The translations under genes were made by a program, and so were the position numbers. The notes under the pieces are model-generated. The model saw nothing but the letters and a program-made list of their open reading frames with translations, ran no database searches and was not told the DNA's origin. Shown piece after piece: positions 25,690-39,444 of a stretch of DNA of 64,000 nt. This stretch comes from Varroa destructor (taxonomy: Eukaryota; Arthropoda; Arachnida; Mesostigmata; Varroidae). The stretch is taken from contig NW_019211455.1 of assembly GCF_002443255.2 (NCBI RefSeq), forward strand, positions 47,985,489-48,049,488. The letters are read 5' to 3'. Numbering within the stretch: position 1 is the stretch's first letter; each line of letters starts with the position of its first letter.

Positions 25690-28471
25690 TTGTAACCCAG
25701 ACGAAGCGATGTAAGTTAAAGGAAAGCTTTGAGCAGAACCACGAACGAAAATGAAGACTATATGAGACTATATATAATGAAATAAAAAAAAAACCGCAAC
25801 AACTTATCTAGCAATATGATACCGTACATTACACCCCATATACACGAAGCAAATGACATCCATTAACTATCAACAGTAGCCTTCTCAGGCCTACGGGTCT
25901 AGTATAGTTAATTTCAAATTAGTCAAGATAAAATTGCATATCTTAGCGGGGGTTCATTTTAGCTGTTTGTTCAAATAGTGAAACGTTCCGTTACGTTAAA
26001 GTGTTCCATTTACCGGCTACCTAAAAGATGTTACGATCGGCTAACTGACTAAAAAAATTCTCACGTTCAGCAGTTTCAAGCAGAAATATCAAATTCTTGC
26101 TGACTTCCTACGTGTTTGCTTCCACTTTTTGCACATCTGAATGGAAAGTTCTGCTAAACTTACGCTTCATTAAGCATGAGCGTCCCCTGTTGTCTTTTTG
26201 ATTACTAAATTTTTTAGTGATAATTCGCTCGACATCAAGAAACGCCTCTAAACCACAATTTCTCATTACACGGTGTTCACGGATGTTTTCCGTGCCATTG
26301 TTTTCTGTCGATAGTCCGAGACTATAGATCTCCTCTTCGATTTTCCCTCACCTCTTTGCTTTTTCCGTCTTGTGCCGTGAGCAGAAGCCATAACTTACTT
26401 AGCCTCTTCTTAGCATTGATGAGTGCATACTTGCTCTCTTCTTCACAAAAGAAATATGCCCCTCCTTGAAGCAGCTTTTCCCATTTATATGCGGCGGGCT
26501 CTTTGATTAGGTCGAAGCATCCCCAGGGTCGGCGTGCGTGCATGTTAGTTTTGGCCTAGGTTACCCAGACCACTCATACGATGGTATTCGTTCTGTTGTA
26601 GACGATCGTTTTTGCTACAGCTTCTCACCCTTCAGCAGCCTCCAAAAGGAAAGCACATACCCTAAGGGAGGTCATTTTTCAGCAGCCAACTGGATGCTAT
26701 CCACCTAAAGGTTCTGCTCTTCGCCAAAGCCAACGTGCGCTAGATGGGATAGATCGAACACAAGCTGGTAAAGTATAGCTTAGATTCAAACCAAAGAGTT
26801 CAATACTCACTTCGGCGACTACAAGAGGGAACAATGAACGGGAAAATAAAATAGATTACCTTCAGGTCTCCTGTATAAAATGGCCATACGCTGAAAAGCG
26901 ATGAATCAATGGTATAATAATATGGGCTATTGACCCGTCTGACCGAAAAGCTTCTGCTTACTGAGCAACGCCTAAAGGAACCACATTTAACGTTCTCGCT
27001 CATAGACACGACTGCTCTATCGATCACCATAAAAATTTCCGTTGCTTACACGTAATGTCATTTATCGACCAGCCTTTAAGTGTCGAATAGACTGCTCTTA
27101 CTCTGCTGCAGAAATCGGAAGCTGAGTAATCAGTGTGGTGGCAGAGTTTAACTTCTGCGTTACGCTTCTGTAAATTCAGCTAGGTAGCTGCCTATAGTCG
27201 CAGTATCTACGTATCCCAATTGTTTTAATGTGGATGTTAATTGATAGCATGCTATGTAACCATAGTTAGCATGTTCTAATCAGTTGATCATTCATAAAAA
27301 CAAAGATTATCGGATCAGATCATATTGGACTAGAACTGAGAGCACGCCTGCACCCGTAACGGTTCTCTGAAATCGTGAGCCAAATAAATCTATCCTTAGT
27401 CAAGAAGTATAAGAAGGAGCAAGTTAGTTGTATAACTTATGAAAAATTTCCTCTGCTATTGGTGTCTGCTTTTAGGTAATATGGCTGAACCAATTCTGAC
27501 TGAGACATTACAAAAGCATCACAAAAAGCAGATCGGTGATGAAACTAGTACCTGATGCTTCTTAAAAGGCCTGCAAAGAAAAGTACTATTCACTACTCAT
27601 ATATAGTAGAATATAACCTTGTTCTGCTTCTTCGATAATGAAGAGCTCACAGTGGCGACAGAAAGATCGGGCTGTTCCGAGCCACAAAACATCGAATGGT
27701 AGGATCTTGAAAAACGGAGACGTTTCGAATGCTTTATGATTAATTGCATCGAAGAGGTCACGCAAGCAAAGCCTGTGTGGTTTTATAAAAAGTGCGGTCA
27801 TAAAAGCATTTAAACCATATGATGCAAATGGAAAATTGTAGATGGAAAGATTAGTGTGGTCTTTCGTTATGTCGTTTCAACGTATTACATTTAAACATAC
27901 ACATTTCAATAACGCCAATATCTACTAACATATAAGGCTGATATATTAATGGGTATTCCACCATAACGATTAGCGTAAACCTCCTGAAGACACAAAAATT
28001 AACCTAACGTCCTAAGCTAGACTTTCGTTTCCTTATTTCCCTAGATTTCGTGTCCTAGCTTCAGGAAAAGGAGCCTGCCCTCAGTTTAGCGTTGAGATGT
28101 GTCGTGGCAAGCAACAACTTTGATCAGATAACGTTCCTACAACGCGCCGATATAGCAAAAGCATATACATAATCATATTCTCGTGCCGGTCAGTTATAAA
28201 ACAGTGCACTGACTGATCTAGGTATCGGGGTCGCTTTCATCAGTGTCCTGCCGCAAGGATGTGGCCAAAAGACCTCATAGATGACATGTGATAATAACTT
28301 TTCCTAATAGTGAGCGGCTCGAGACATTGCGAAACACATAATACAATCATAACATAGCTTAATTGGTCATATTAACGTTTCGAGCGTGGAACCGACCGCT
28401 TTCAAAGCCAATTTCTTGATCAAAACCTACATTCACCCACTTACAATGTGTTTCCGCCTCTTTTTTCTTTG

Positions 28472-28472
<1 letters not shown>

Positions 28473-28529
<57 letters not shown>
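28473..28529. repeat. (TA)n microsatellite, longest in the window
   Basis: About 57 bases of uninterrupted TA dinucleotides. It creates artificial Ile-Tyr open frames on both strands that should not be called genes. Confidence 0.95.
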
Positions 28530-28532
<3 letters not shown>

Positions 28533-30816
28533 AAACACTACTTGACATACTATTATATTGTTATCTATAAGCAAACAACATAGTGAAGTACGAAAAGTTC
28601 GTACCCAGCGGGCTAGCTCACCTGACGAACGTAAACGTTGCCTGGCGCTTGTAAGCACTAGACGGATCCTCCACTCTATCTATGCAAACGCAAAACTGGA
28701 AGCACTATTGTTCCATTATCGTACTGTGCTTTTACCCGTGTCACCTCCCTGAGACGTCAAAGTTCCTGTGGTAAACATTGTTTAGAACAGTAACCCTTGG
28801 GGCAGATTGGGAGATGCAGCAAGCCTGCTGTAACCAGAAAACTAAGCTATTGTCAGCTTGATGGGATCCCCTGTTCGCCGTACAACATCATTCTTTTCAT
28901 GCTAGTTTTTTTCATCTACTTTACTCAAGTCAAGCGGGGCACAGCTCCTCTCTCGTGATTGCCCTTCGATACGAACGAGGTGTTAGCAGGTAAACTCAGC
29001 GTGACACTTATAGATTGTTGTCTGGGTAGGATAGGATAATATCCGTCCTAAGCAGAACACTAAGAAACCAAATTGTCTGTATCGTAAAGGCCTAATAACC
29101 ATAGGCCGATGGTCACGCCTCAGTCATACGTGATAGACTTTTTACGTCGAGTATTAACGACTATCTCTCTGTGCCGAGAGGTCTCGGCAAACTGTGTATC
29201 GACCTATTCAATTATAGGTGCATTCATACACACACTCGTCCAATGGGAAATGTTCAATTATGGTTTCCCGAATAGCAATGGAAAAAGGAACATCGTCGAA
29301 ATAGACTGTTCACTGGATCAGGTGGAACGGCAATTAAAAATTCGAGTAGTATTCTGGCGCTAGGAAGTAAATCAGCGTCTTGTTCTTTTTATACTGGACC
29401 TATGTCAACACAACTGTTAAAACATTCAAGCGTATATAGGTGACAACACTACATACACTGTTTGTATGTGCTGCTTCATATCGTAATGATTGTCATAACA
29501 AATGAAGTAAGAAGATCGATGCCCTAAACAGTCTGGAACCTCATTGTCCACGTGATGCTGCAATGAATTTGCCTACTTGGTACCTCGAGACTAAGCGTAA
29601 GCATACGGCTTACTTACACCTTAAAGTAGTGCTTAATTCTGGTGTTAGACAAATGATACTTGTTAGGTACTACGATGCCGACCTAATTTAGCATGCAGAG
29701 CGACACTTCATACGGCGTTTTTACGAATCATTAGAATCTTCACTTAAGATAAACAACCCGTTGTCACGAAACAGTTATTGGTCTTCGTTTTTAGGCTATT
29801 GAGCGAAACTTCATGCACGCTATGCTTTTTACGTATTGGATTCGTGTGCTTAGTTTCGTGAATCTCGAAGTCCTCTCAGAGTTCTTGAGAAGACGCACTT
29901 ATACTAGTTATTTATGGGTAATTGCCTCAAGGTCTGGCACGCGCTCAATGCTGTATAAAATTTCTTATGAAATAATAGCAGGGCATTATAAGCAGACTTT
30001 AATAGGCTAAGTGATTTAGGTCGCCTGGATCGAGCCGTCGTACCATCAAACGCGCTTCATTTTGTAAAAAGGTAACCCTTTTTTGCACTATGTCAGTCCG
30101 GCCGGCTGTTCGAGACGACGTATTGCCCAGCCCTAGTTCTATTTTAGGACTGTTTTCTTCCACGAGTCCTTGGCTAGTGTCCTTTTGACCTTCTATCGAT
30201 CTCTCGACTCGATGATGTTCCCGTATAGACCTTTGCGAAAAAGGATCTTTATTTTTACCTTTTATATGTACTTCTCGCAAATTGGAAGGCTGGGCGGAAT
30301 TTCAGGGCGTACTTAAATCATCGTGTTTTTTTTGCTTCGCTATGCAGTCATTAGACCGATGGGTATTTCCTTATCTTCTTCAGGTACGCCAAAAGTGGCC
30401 ATGCCTAGTGAGGAATTGGTTAAGGGTTCTGGCGAATTCTCCTCTTAGCCTATTTATCTATACGCCGTGTAATGTTCGAAATCACATAGCGTAAGCTAGC
30501 AGGAATAACGTGCCATTGTCCCTATCGTGTCGTCATAGTATGTTCCCTGCTTTCGTTGGCTTCTGCGATGGGATTAATACTAACGTTGCTCTCGTTTTTG
30601 TCTCGAAGTCTTCTCTCACGATGATATTCGCTAATATTAGTGCCTTTCTAGAGGGCGTCTATTTCTTAATGACGATCATTTTCTAATCAGGAGCTCCCGT
30701 ACTCGCTATCACCGACATATCGTCTCAAGTGAAGCATTCATTTTTCAACACGTTTAGAAACTTTCATTATGAAGCTCATCCTGAATCCTATAGCCCTATG
30801 TTCAAATCACAATTCT

Positions 30817-30854
30817 AGGAAGGAGTGTTATCACTCCTTCCTCTGTTATCAGAG
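30817..30854. repeat. Two abutting hairpins with the same TTAT loop
   Basis: AGGAAGGAGTG-TTAT-CACTCCTTCCT (30817-30842) is a perfect 11-bp stem. CTCTG-TTAT-CAGAG (30841-30854) follows with a 5-bp stem. Confidence 0.9.
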
Positions 30855-31656
30855 AGCTGTTTAAATAATCACTCAGGATGTGCAAATCGTATCGGAAAAT
30901 ACTAGGTCAGACAGGTCCTGGGTCGTTTTCGGGCTTTATATAGCTGCACATTGCGGTTAAAATAAATATTAGCTAATATATTCGCGGCTCGCTATGTTCG
31001 CTATGGTTTGCTGCGTTCAAAGTTTAAAATATAATGGGGGAAAAACCCACCCTTCTTGTTAGCCTTAATCAAACTGGTCTGCAGTAATCCTCTCAAATAA
31101 AAGCCATAATTAAAATCATATTGCGTAATAAATAAAAAAATCTGTTTCAATATAACTATCACGTTAGATTTGTAGCTGTTCTTACTGCTGGCGATAAGAT
31201 TCTAGCTAAAAATTCGTTGTTTCCTAAAGTTAACGTAAATTCATTTTTTTTTAAATCGAACGCTGTACACTGCTCAATTTTCGTCCAGAACATCTTGGAT
31301 TCCTCTTCTTCCTTGAACTGCTTCCCACAAGCAATCAGCCATTTTGACATAGCAGATAATGGCTCACCATGCGGTTCCGACGAGACCATATAGCAGTATC
31401 CATTTTCAGTATTTCACGTCTCTACTGTACAATACGTTTAACGTTATCGCCCTGGGTCTCTATTCATACCATAGCATTCGGTATTACTCCTTTCATGCTA
31501 GTAACGTATTCATGTTACGTATGCCTGTTGTCATTATAGAATCACTCGTATTAACGCGAAGCTAACACCTTCGCTCATAATGGGAGCGTTGCGCAGCTTG
31601 TAACGTGTAGAAGACTCTGTTTCGAAGTCAGATCGTTTACTTCATAGCTAGGCTAC

Positions 31657-31695
31657 TTCGGAATCCGATGATGATTCCGAATTTAAATTTAAATT
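31657..31695. repeat. Perfect 9-bp hairpin followed by an AT palindrome
   Basis: TTCGGAATC, 7-base loop, and its reverse complement at 31657-31681, then the self-complementary AATTTAAATTTAAATT at 31680-31695. Confidence 0.85.
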
Positions 31696-34600
31696 TTAAA
31701 AAAAAAAAACATTAAATGCTAGTAACGTATCGGGTGTTATAGGTTTATAGCCGTCGAAGTGGGAGCTTCGGCGTATGCGAATGGTTGGAGGTAAGCTGCT
31801 TGTTGACACGCGAACATGAACAGAAATACTGCCATCTGCTGCACTGTAAAGCCCGATTACTATTGACAGAGGCAGACGGGTCAATATGCACTATTGTATA
31901 TTAACATTTACGCCATTTTAGATGTACGATTGTCGTGTCGCCCGTAAGCATAGGATCATCTATATGAGCACGCTAATTCTACACATCTGCAAGAAAAAAA
32001 AAAACAGGAATATATTGTGTTTTTCATTGCCTTCTCAGGGGAGCGTTGCCCAATGAATTTCTCTTGTTTATGCAAATCTAAATAGTTGCCTGAGGTGCAC
32101 TCTGACGCACGGTGCTTCGGGTAGCCGAAATGGGGTACCATTAGAAACTCCCTGAAAAGGGCCGGCAGAGCGCCGGATAACTTCCGAAAAGAGACAAGTA
32201 TGTCAAAAGCAATTAAGCAATTAACATTTCTCTTAGCCAGACGATTGACGTATGATTGGTGGGTTCTGCCCAAAGATCTCTTCTTTCCAACCGATGTCTT
32301 GACAAGTCAATTCAATATCAACAGGTGCGCTAGCAGAAGTTATGCTGCCTGTATTAACACTATGCGCATGATAATAACACGACTAAAAAAAATGCCATTT
32401 TTCATTATTAAAAACACAAATAGAGCATTGCTGTTCAGTAATTTTCGCTGCTATCTTAAATTCCTTTTGCAGTGGACTATGCCGAGCTTTACGCCAACAG
32501 CTTTGAAGGCGTTTGACATAACGCTTATATTCTGGGCTATTTTGCATTATTTGTTTATGTTTACAAGCAGCCACCTAGGTACAACCTAACCTGTACATGA
32601 CTTGTATAATTTGTGACCAGTAACGGGCGCAGACGCTCAAAATAACGATGTTGCACTTTTTTGTATGATGTCTTGCAGAAGGCCAAGAGAATTCACGTAA
32701 AGGGACCTATTTTGTCTGTACGAGTTTCTCCATATGAACTCAGTATTAACGAGCGTTTAATTATAGAGGTTCAGGTAGAAGTTCCTCGTAAAAGAAACGA
32801 TTGTAATAAGAAACAAAAAAAGCTAAAGGGGAGAAATATTATTCACAGTGACACCATACGTTCGTAACGTATCGTATTCGATAACAGGAACAACTTAAAA
32901 GTGGACAGATTCATTGCGCATTTGATAGGGTGAGAAATTCATCCAGAAACACACTGACAAGAGCACCAGTGTATAATAATAATATAGCAAAAAATCATGA
33001 ACGCAATTTCTACAAGCGCTGATCGAAGATAACGATCAATTTCATGGTCTGATTCTCAGGATTAGCGTCCTCTTATAATACTGCCCTTAACAGAACGACT
33101 ATCAAAAACCTGACGCTTATGTCACGCAAGTTCAAGAATGTGTTTACAAGAAACACTGTTACTGAAATTACTGTTTTATATTACACTGCATTAGCTTTCG
33201 TCTCAGGTTTTGCCCAGGTGATGCCTTTCAGGACAATTTAAATCACTGATCATTGATCATCATCAAGATCATACAAGATAGCCTTTTCGAATGAAATACT
33301 CGCGCGCACAAATTTGGTCTTACGAATGCTCAAATGCTATTTAGAACCAACAAAGTCTGTTACTCTAACTAACCTAATTCGAAACAAATGTTTCGAACAA
33401 TAAAACATCTGAAGGTAAGGATTAATTAAATGAACGCTGACCTTAAAACAACAAAGTAGCACTCAGGGTGATCAGGCCAAATACCTACCTACCTATAGTT
33501 CCCTGAGACGTCCCTGAAATCGAAGCGATGGAAGGCATTGGGGTCAACGTGTTAGAGCTGGCAGAAAAACAAGATCATTAGATAAACTCAAGCCAATACT
33601 GACCTGCTGCCTACGAGATTACAGTTTAAGTTTTGTGATAAGATAAACCAATATCTTTGAATAACATTTTGTGTAGCACAAGTGAACACATGTTTGACCT
33701 ACGATAAAAAAATCACCCTGTCATCTGACTAATCAGCGTATTCCATCATAAGCCTCTAAACAATAATGGCCTTGTCGAATGCTTCCGTCCTTCTGACCCG
33801 TACCAGATGACCACCCGCAGAACACGCTGGCCCATAGCCAGAATAGCGCCCACCGTTTTTTCCTCCAAGCTAATTTCCAAAACCTTTTTTCTTATCTTTC
33901 CTTCCGGATGGCTTCAAAATGCTTTTATCTCTTAATGCGTTGTGAAACGTAATTAACGCACGGGTCATTTGACCTCAATAGCCTCTTTCCCCTCAAAATA
34001 AATCGGCGAAGAAGAATAGAAAATAGAAAGAAGCAGACAGCGAGGAGCCAACTTTACCAAAGAATTACCAAAAAAACTTTTTTTTTTCATGTTTTCTACA
34101 AGTCAACGTTTTCTGCAGAGTTGCTTTGTCGATGACGCAAGATGGTGTTTGTCCTGGCTTTTAAAACGGCGAAGCGCCCACGGAAGCGGCCATAGATGTG
34201 CCGCTACCGGGCCAGTGCTTCTGAAAGATTCGCCAGAGGCTGTAAAGATATCCCAGTACATAAAAGGCATATGTACCGCGACGACAGAGCCTTGAAAAAC
34301 CTACACATCACGTTAACAACTCTATTGGCTTTTAAATGCTATAGAATTTTTCACGATCTCTGTATTGAGTTAAAATTTGGATAGTGCTCCGCGTATGATG
34401 CAATCTGTCGCCTTTTTAGACGTAATTCTAAGAACGTGTATTTTGAATGCGAGCTAGGTTTTTTCAGGCCAAGTAAATTGTCTGAATTGATGTTGAAACT
34501 AATCTTTCTCGTATGTATGACAAGTGAGAGAGCACCTGGGTTGGATGAAAGAGGTATTACGGACAATTCGCAATCGGCTGTTCTGACTTTTGAGCATGCG

Positions 34601-34774
34601 CAAGAAGCACGGCGATATAAATATGTTAGCTCATTAATTTGACTGAGTCTGTTGCATGAATATAATTAACATCTGGTTGGTCCCTATTACATTCATTTTT
34701 TTTTCTATTTTCTATTCTAAGTTTCACCTATGTCCACTCATATATGAGCAATTCGGGGAGGACGCACCCATTTC

Positions 34775-34851
34775 CAAGTGATCTGGCAGAATCACTTGCC
34801 GTGTCCATGATGCACAATTGCTAAATATAACAGTTGTTGTCCTGTTATATT
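34775..34851. repeat. Pair of perfect hairpins
   Basis: CAAGTGAT with an 8-base loop (34775-34798), and 25 bases later AATATAACAG with an 8-base loop (34824-34851); both stems are exact. Confidence 0.9.
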
Positions 34852-37800
34852 ACAAAAGCTTCTTTCATTTAAAGAACTCAATAGTAAGATACATAACTGC
34901 GAGCTACCATTCAGTTTTTAGCGTATAGCTGTGGTGCAGCCTTCGAGAGGGGCATTGACTGCGGATGAGATTTTCAGTTTTGATTTTATAAAAATGTAAG
35001 ATAGAAAAAAAATAAATAAAAAAAGTTTGGAAATCTACCAATAATCAAGTCAACCTTTTACAGCGCGTAAGGAGTACCGTTTTTTAGGGAGTCCTTAAAC
35101 TACCTACCTAAGAAAATTGATGATTGAGTGTCTACAGCGTTCGCGGACATTGATTAGGGCTTCAGAGCTGGAAATTCGTATTTAGTCTACAAACCAAACT
35201 CCGGAATATTAGCAACAGCGCAGGGTGACGTTAAACCGTAGGCTCTATCTAGTGACAATTTGACCCAGTTACCCCAACGACTTCGTGCACGAACCCGAGT
35301 GATTAGATTCACCACTGTCACCACTCATCTACGTGCACTAAAGGACGCATTAAACGCGCCACTATTTTAGATTGTCCGTGGACTCTGTAGAAGCGCCATC
35401 GTCAAGCTGTTAGCTATGTTCGTACGCTCGTGAGCAAACAATCCCTGTACGATATCGGCATCGGAAACAAAAACAAGATTTTTAAGAACAATTTAATGAT
35501 CAAAAATTAGCGATTTAGGTAGGAAAATGTTAAAAATTCGCATTGGTTTCGCATACAGAAATGCAGACTGCCATACGTCAGGCTGGCTGAAAACGATTAA
35601 CGTGAGACAACTCAAAAACGTTTCTGAACGATTTTTCCGCATAGTATCGCATACTTTGCTTTGCATCATTAGATCAATAGTTTATTTGGTCAAATGTACC
35701 TTATCTGCTAAAGATTTTGCCAGTGATGAACATAAGCCACGAAAAAACATGACGCAAGTAGCCAACGTCGTTCTGCTCTAGGCGTTATTTTAGTACGAGA
35801 ATGATGAAATGAGTAGAAAAAAATATCTTTCGTTTTACCAGAAGTCGCTTTCTAACGCGCTAAAGGCGATTCAACAGTAACATCGAAAGCTTTCCTTTCG
35901 ACCTATATTATCTGCCTACGTTTAATTTATATAGAATACCTAGGTTTGTTAAATTTCGGATGTAATCCGAAAAAATTTGAAAGTTGCCCAAAGCTGAATC
36001 TAAACAAACGTTTGTTACAATTACTAGCCTGTTGTACTAGACCCTTCCAATATAACTGATTGCAGTTTTTCTTACGATAGCCTCTTTCACGGATTATCTG
36101 TTAGCTTAGTACTATCAGATATATATGCACGATTATACTGCTTTAGTAATTATCCTAGCTCGATTTCTTCTGACGTATGAGGACATGTTTTGCTATGATG
36201 CAAGTGAACCTTTGCAGGCTACTCTCCGCCTCATTCTCACAGCTGATGTCTTGCTTCGACAGCGCGCAAGACTCGTTCTGTAGATGATGATGATCCTTCG
36301 GTGTGCCAAAACGTGCTTGTCTGAAAACGAAGGTCATTATACATAGTTATACGTGTTCCATTTTGAAAATTGCTAGACGCTTGTGCTTCGTTCTGATACA
36401 AATAGAAGTATTAATCTGATGTTAGCTATGTATGAAGAGTATCTTATGAAGGGTGTATCTTAATATAATAACAATTATTGAAGGAGGTAATTGATTCAAT
36501 TACCGGTGGTAGAACAGCATCTCACATCACACAGCAAGCACACATAGTCATATCCATCGATTTCGAACGATACAATAGCTAGAAGAAGTGGCAAACGGGC
36601 TTTTCGCCTAATAACTAGCGTACACGATTTCAGCTCATTTATGTAGATTCATTGCGGAGCATTTAGTCGGGTGGTGAACGGTACCGTCGTCGGGAGATGT
36701 AGAAGGGTCGAACATCATTTTCTAATAAAGTAACAGCTGCATTTAGAAAATGAATATTTAAGCTTGCAGTATTTCGGGGGGTTCGTAGGGCTCAGGATTG
36801 TAGTGCAATTCGTCTGACGGTGCCGAAGCCAGTCAGATTAGCTATTTTCATTGCACGTAATCGATCGTTCGATCCCGTATCGTCTACTACAGTTTCGTCT
36901 CTCCTAGAGCCGCATTTTTCAAAATAAACGGTAACAAAGCATTTTAACGGGAGCTGCATGAGCCACTGTCTTTCGCCTATTTGTAAAGTAATACGGAACC
37001 TATTGTTAGTTAGACAGGTAAATTCAATGGGACAGGTCGTGCTCAGACATAACTCATCCAAGTTGAAAGTTAACGGCAAGCGTATATATTAGGATAACGC
37101 GTATCAGGGTAGATTTACTAAAACAACGAGCATCGTGGTCATGCAGGAACTTCTTTTCCAGCTAAACAAGCGAGGACCTGTACATGTAGAAACGGGTCTG
37201 CACTTTGCTTTTATACTTAGTCAACTATGAATTAAATATGAAGGATTTTGATTTAATTGTGATAATTTAGGGTATGCTTCTTTTTCGACATGGCCGAATA
37301 AATCAACGCAACCCGGAATCTTCACTTGACATTTGACATGTGTTACGGAAGCTTAATACTGACGAAAAGGGGAAACGTGTTCAAGCATTTGCAAGTATTT
37401 TCGGCCAATAAATGCTACCTCCCCATCAAGAGAAAGTGAAACAGGCCTAAAAGGGCTTTTGCGGAAGAAGCTTTGTGTTTCTTCTTCGGTGACGCGGGAT
37501 TTTATGCTGACAGCCTGCCTATACAGCGTCGAGTATATCGTTTACATAATTCCACTGACATTCCTCCACAAAATTTCCACATCTAGTCTAGTTACCTAGA
37601 GCCGTTGCACAAATGTAAAGCCCCACCTCATAAGGTATTAGAGACAGTTCTGTGCCTGCAATATCCAATATATGCCATATGCTATTTGTTGTACGCAGAA
37701 GTTAGTAGGGGTAAATGGCACGCCATATATAATTATTAGAGAATAAATTTGTGGAGGGTAATGAAAGGACGTCTACTTCTCCAAACACCACAACGTATCA

Positions 37801-38628
37801 AATGATAGCTACGTTCTACGACTCAAGTGTCTATGCAGTAATTATAATTAAGAAATCACTGCACTGAATGAACGGTGTCATTGCGCTGTGTGTACACAAG
37901 CTATGTGCACTAGACATCCGAGCGAAGCATCTTGCTATTCCAAGAGTAAGGGCCTACGTCAAATGTTTCGCGGTCGGCTACCGTTAGAAAGATACGAGAA
38001 TGGTAAAAAACGATCTAAAATACCAGATCTTATGCTCCATATACCATTCAAATTAGCCCGCAAAACGCTCTGACAACGCCTCGAAAAAGAACGCAATCCC
38101 TTCGTTAACCTTCTCATATGAATACACACGTGCGTTGAAAAATCTGTTTCTAGCTACCGCGTCTGCCCTTCACAGTCCACATGCAAATGGATTACATCTA
38201 AGGAAGATTCTAGTCAATGGCATTGCGCTTCTCTCTCGAGTACCGAGTACTAGCGACGACAAATCAGAATCTGCTTCGTTTTCTCCCACAACTAAGATAG
38301 GTAAACTCATGACACAGCTGGCGACTCTTCTCCATTTACAGCGGCAGAGCTGTGCAACTGGCACATGAAAGGTATAATACTTTTTGGTACTAAGCTTAGC
38401 CCAGCAAACAGCGCCCCACACGAATTGTCCTTGACCTTGACAACGCTTGTCATGGGGAACGCCACACCAAGTAACAACAATATCTCAGTACTCAATTTTT
38501 ATTCAAAATATTCATTTGTTAAAAAAATCATCACGTCAAGCTTAAACCTTTTATTTTGCTTTCTCTTTTTTTTTATTTAAATAAACATATTAGCGCCTCT
38601 TAGTTTTTCCTTTAAACAGGCTTCCGTG

Positions 38629-38648
38629 TATATATATATATATATATT
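38629..38648. repeat. (TA)n microsatellite
   Basis: About 20 bases of TA dinucleotides preceded by GTG. Confidence 0.9.
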
Positions 38649-39099
38649 CTTTGAAAATTGATCTGAAGCTTGAATTTCATTGAAAAAAAACGATTTGTTT
38701 TTTTTTTTTTTATAAACATTCGCTAAGGATTTTACTTTTAACATGTAAAAGCTATTCGTTACAAAACAAAGTTAAACATGTATGTATGCATTTTCTCGGG
38801 GCTGCTCGTTGGTGCCACACACAAACAGCCATATAACACAACAACGAAGAGAAATACGTTTTCAAACGTTTCGCCCTTAAAAACAGACGCTTATTGTTTC
38901 CTTTAACGCATTGCTTATTCACGTAACAGGGCTAACATAAATGTGGACAGAATAAGAACTTCTGCTACTTTGACATTTGATTGATACTTACAATCGCGTT
39001 CGAGGGTACGCAGTCTCCGACTTCCAAGTCCTAGATTTTTTGAAGCACTGTCGCCGACCTGATAGCAACGAGGACTTACTCGTGCGTGTGAAGAATAGG

Positions 39100-39131
39100 A
39101 ATATATATATATTATACATATATATATATAT
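39100..39131. repeat. Interrupted (AT)n tract
   Basis: AT dinucleotides interrupted once by TATTATACAT, flanked on both sides by GAAGAAT. It lies 45 bases before a cluster of palindromes. Confidence 0.85.
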
Positions 39132-39176
39132 GAAGAATGGGTATTGATATGTAGGAGTCAATCTGCCCCCATGTCT

Positions 39177-39444
39177 AGACTAAGCTTAGTCTGCTGTAGT
39201 CAGGAAAGACGCTGCCAAATCCGTTAAGAGTATGAAAAACCGGGTCGAGCGACCCGGTATAAAGTAAAATTCATATAACGGGTACACGATCGTCTCGGGA
39301 CACAGAACGAACTGTGCGATTCGCATCCAATTACCCTTAGATCGGCTAAACGATTTAAACCGTACGTAGATGTTGTTGTAAGTTCTTTTTTTGGCAAACG
39401 TTTCTAGCGTCCTCCTCGGATCGCAAGACAAATGTCTTGCGATC
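39177..39444. repeat. Cluster of three perfect palindromes/hairpins
   Basis: AGACTAAGCTTAGTCT (39177-39192, fully palindromic); ACCGGGTC-GAGC-GACCCGGT (39239-39258); GATCGCAAGAC-AAAT-GTCTTGCGATC (39419-39444). An (AT)n tract ends 45 bases before. Confidence 0.9.

Noticed and set aside
28386..28658. Frames running through the (TA)n array
   Set aside because: Produced by the repeat (alternating Ile-Tyr codons).
31159..31389. Minus-strand frame with charged, soluble-looking peptide (KWLIACGKQFKEEEESKMFW)
   Set aside because: Coding-like composition, but I recognise no family, it is of chance length and has no clear splice signals; noted only.
34436..34642. ERAPGLDERGI, resembling the APGPDGI motif of retroelement reverse transcriptases
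   Set aside because: Only a few residues match and no other reverse-transcriptase motif follows in any frame.
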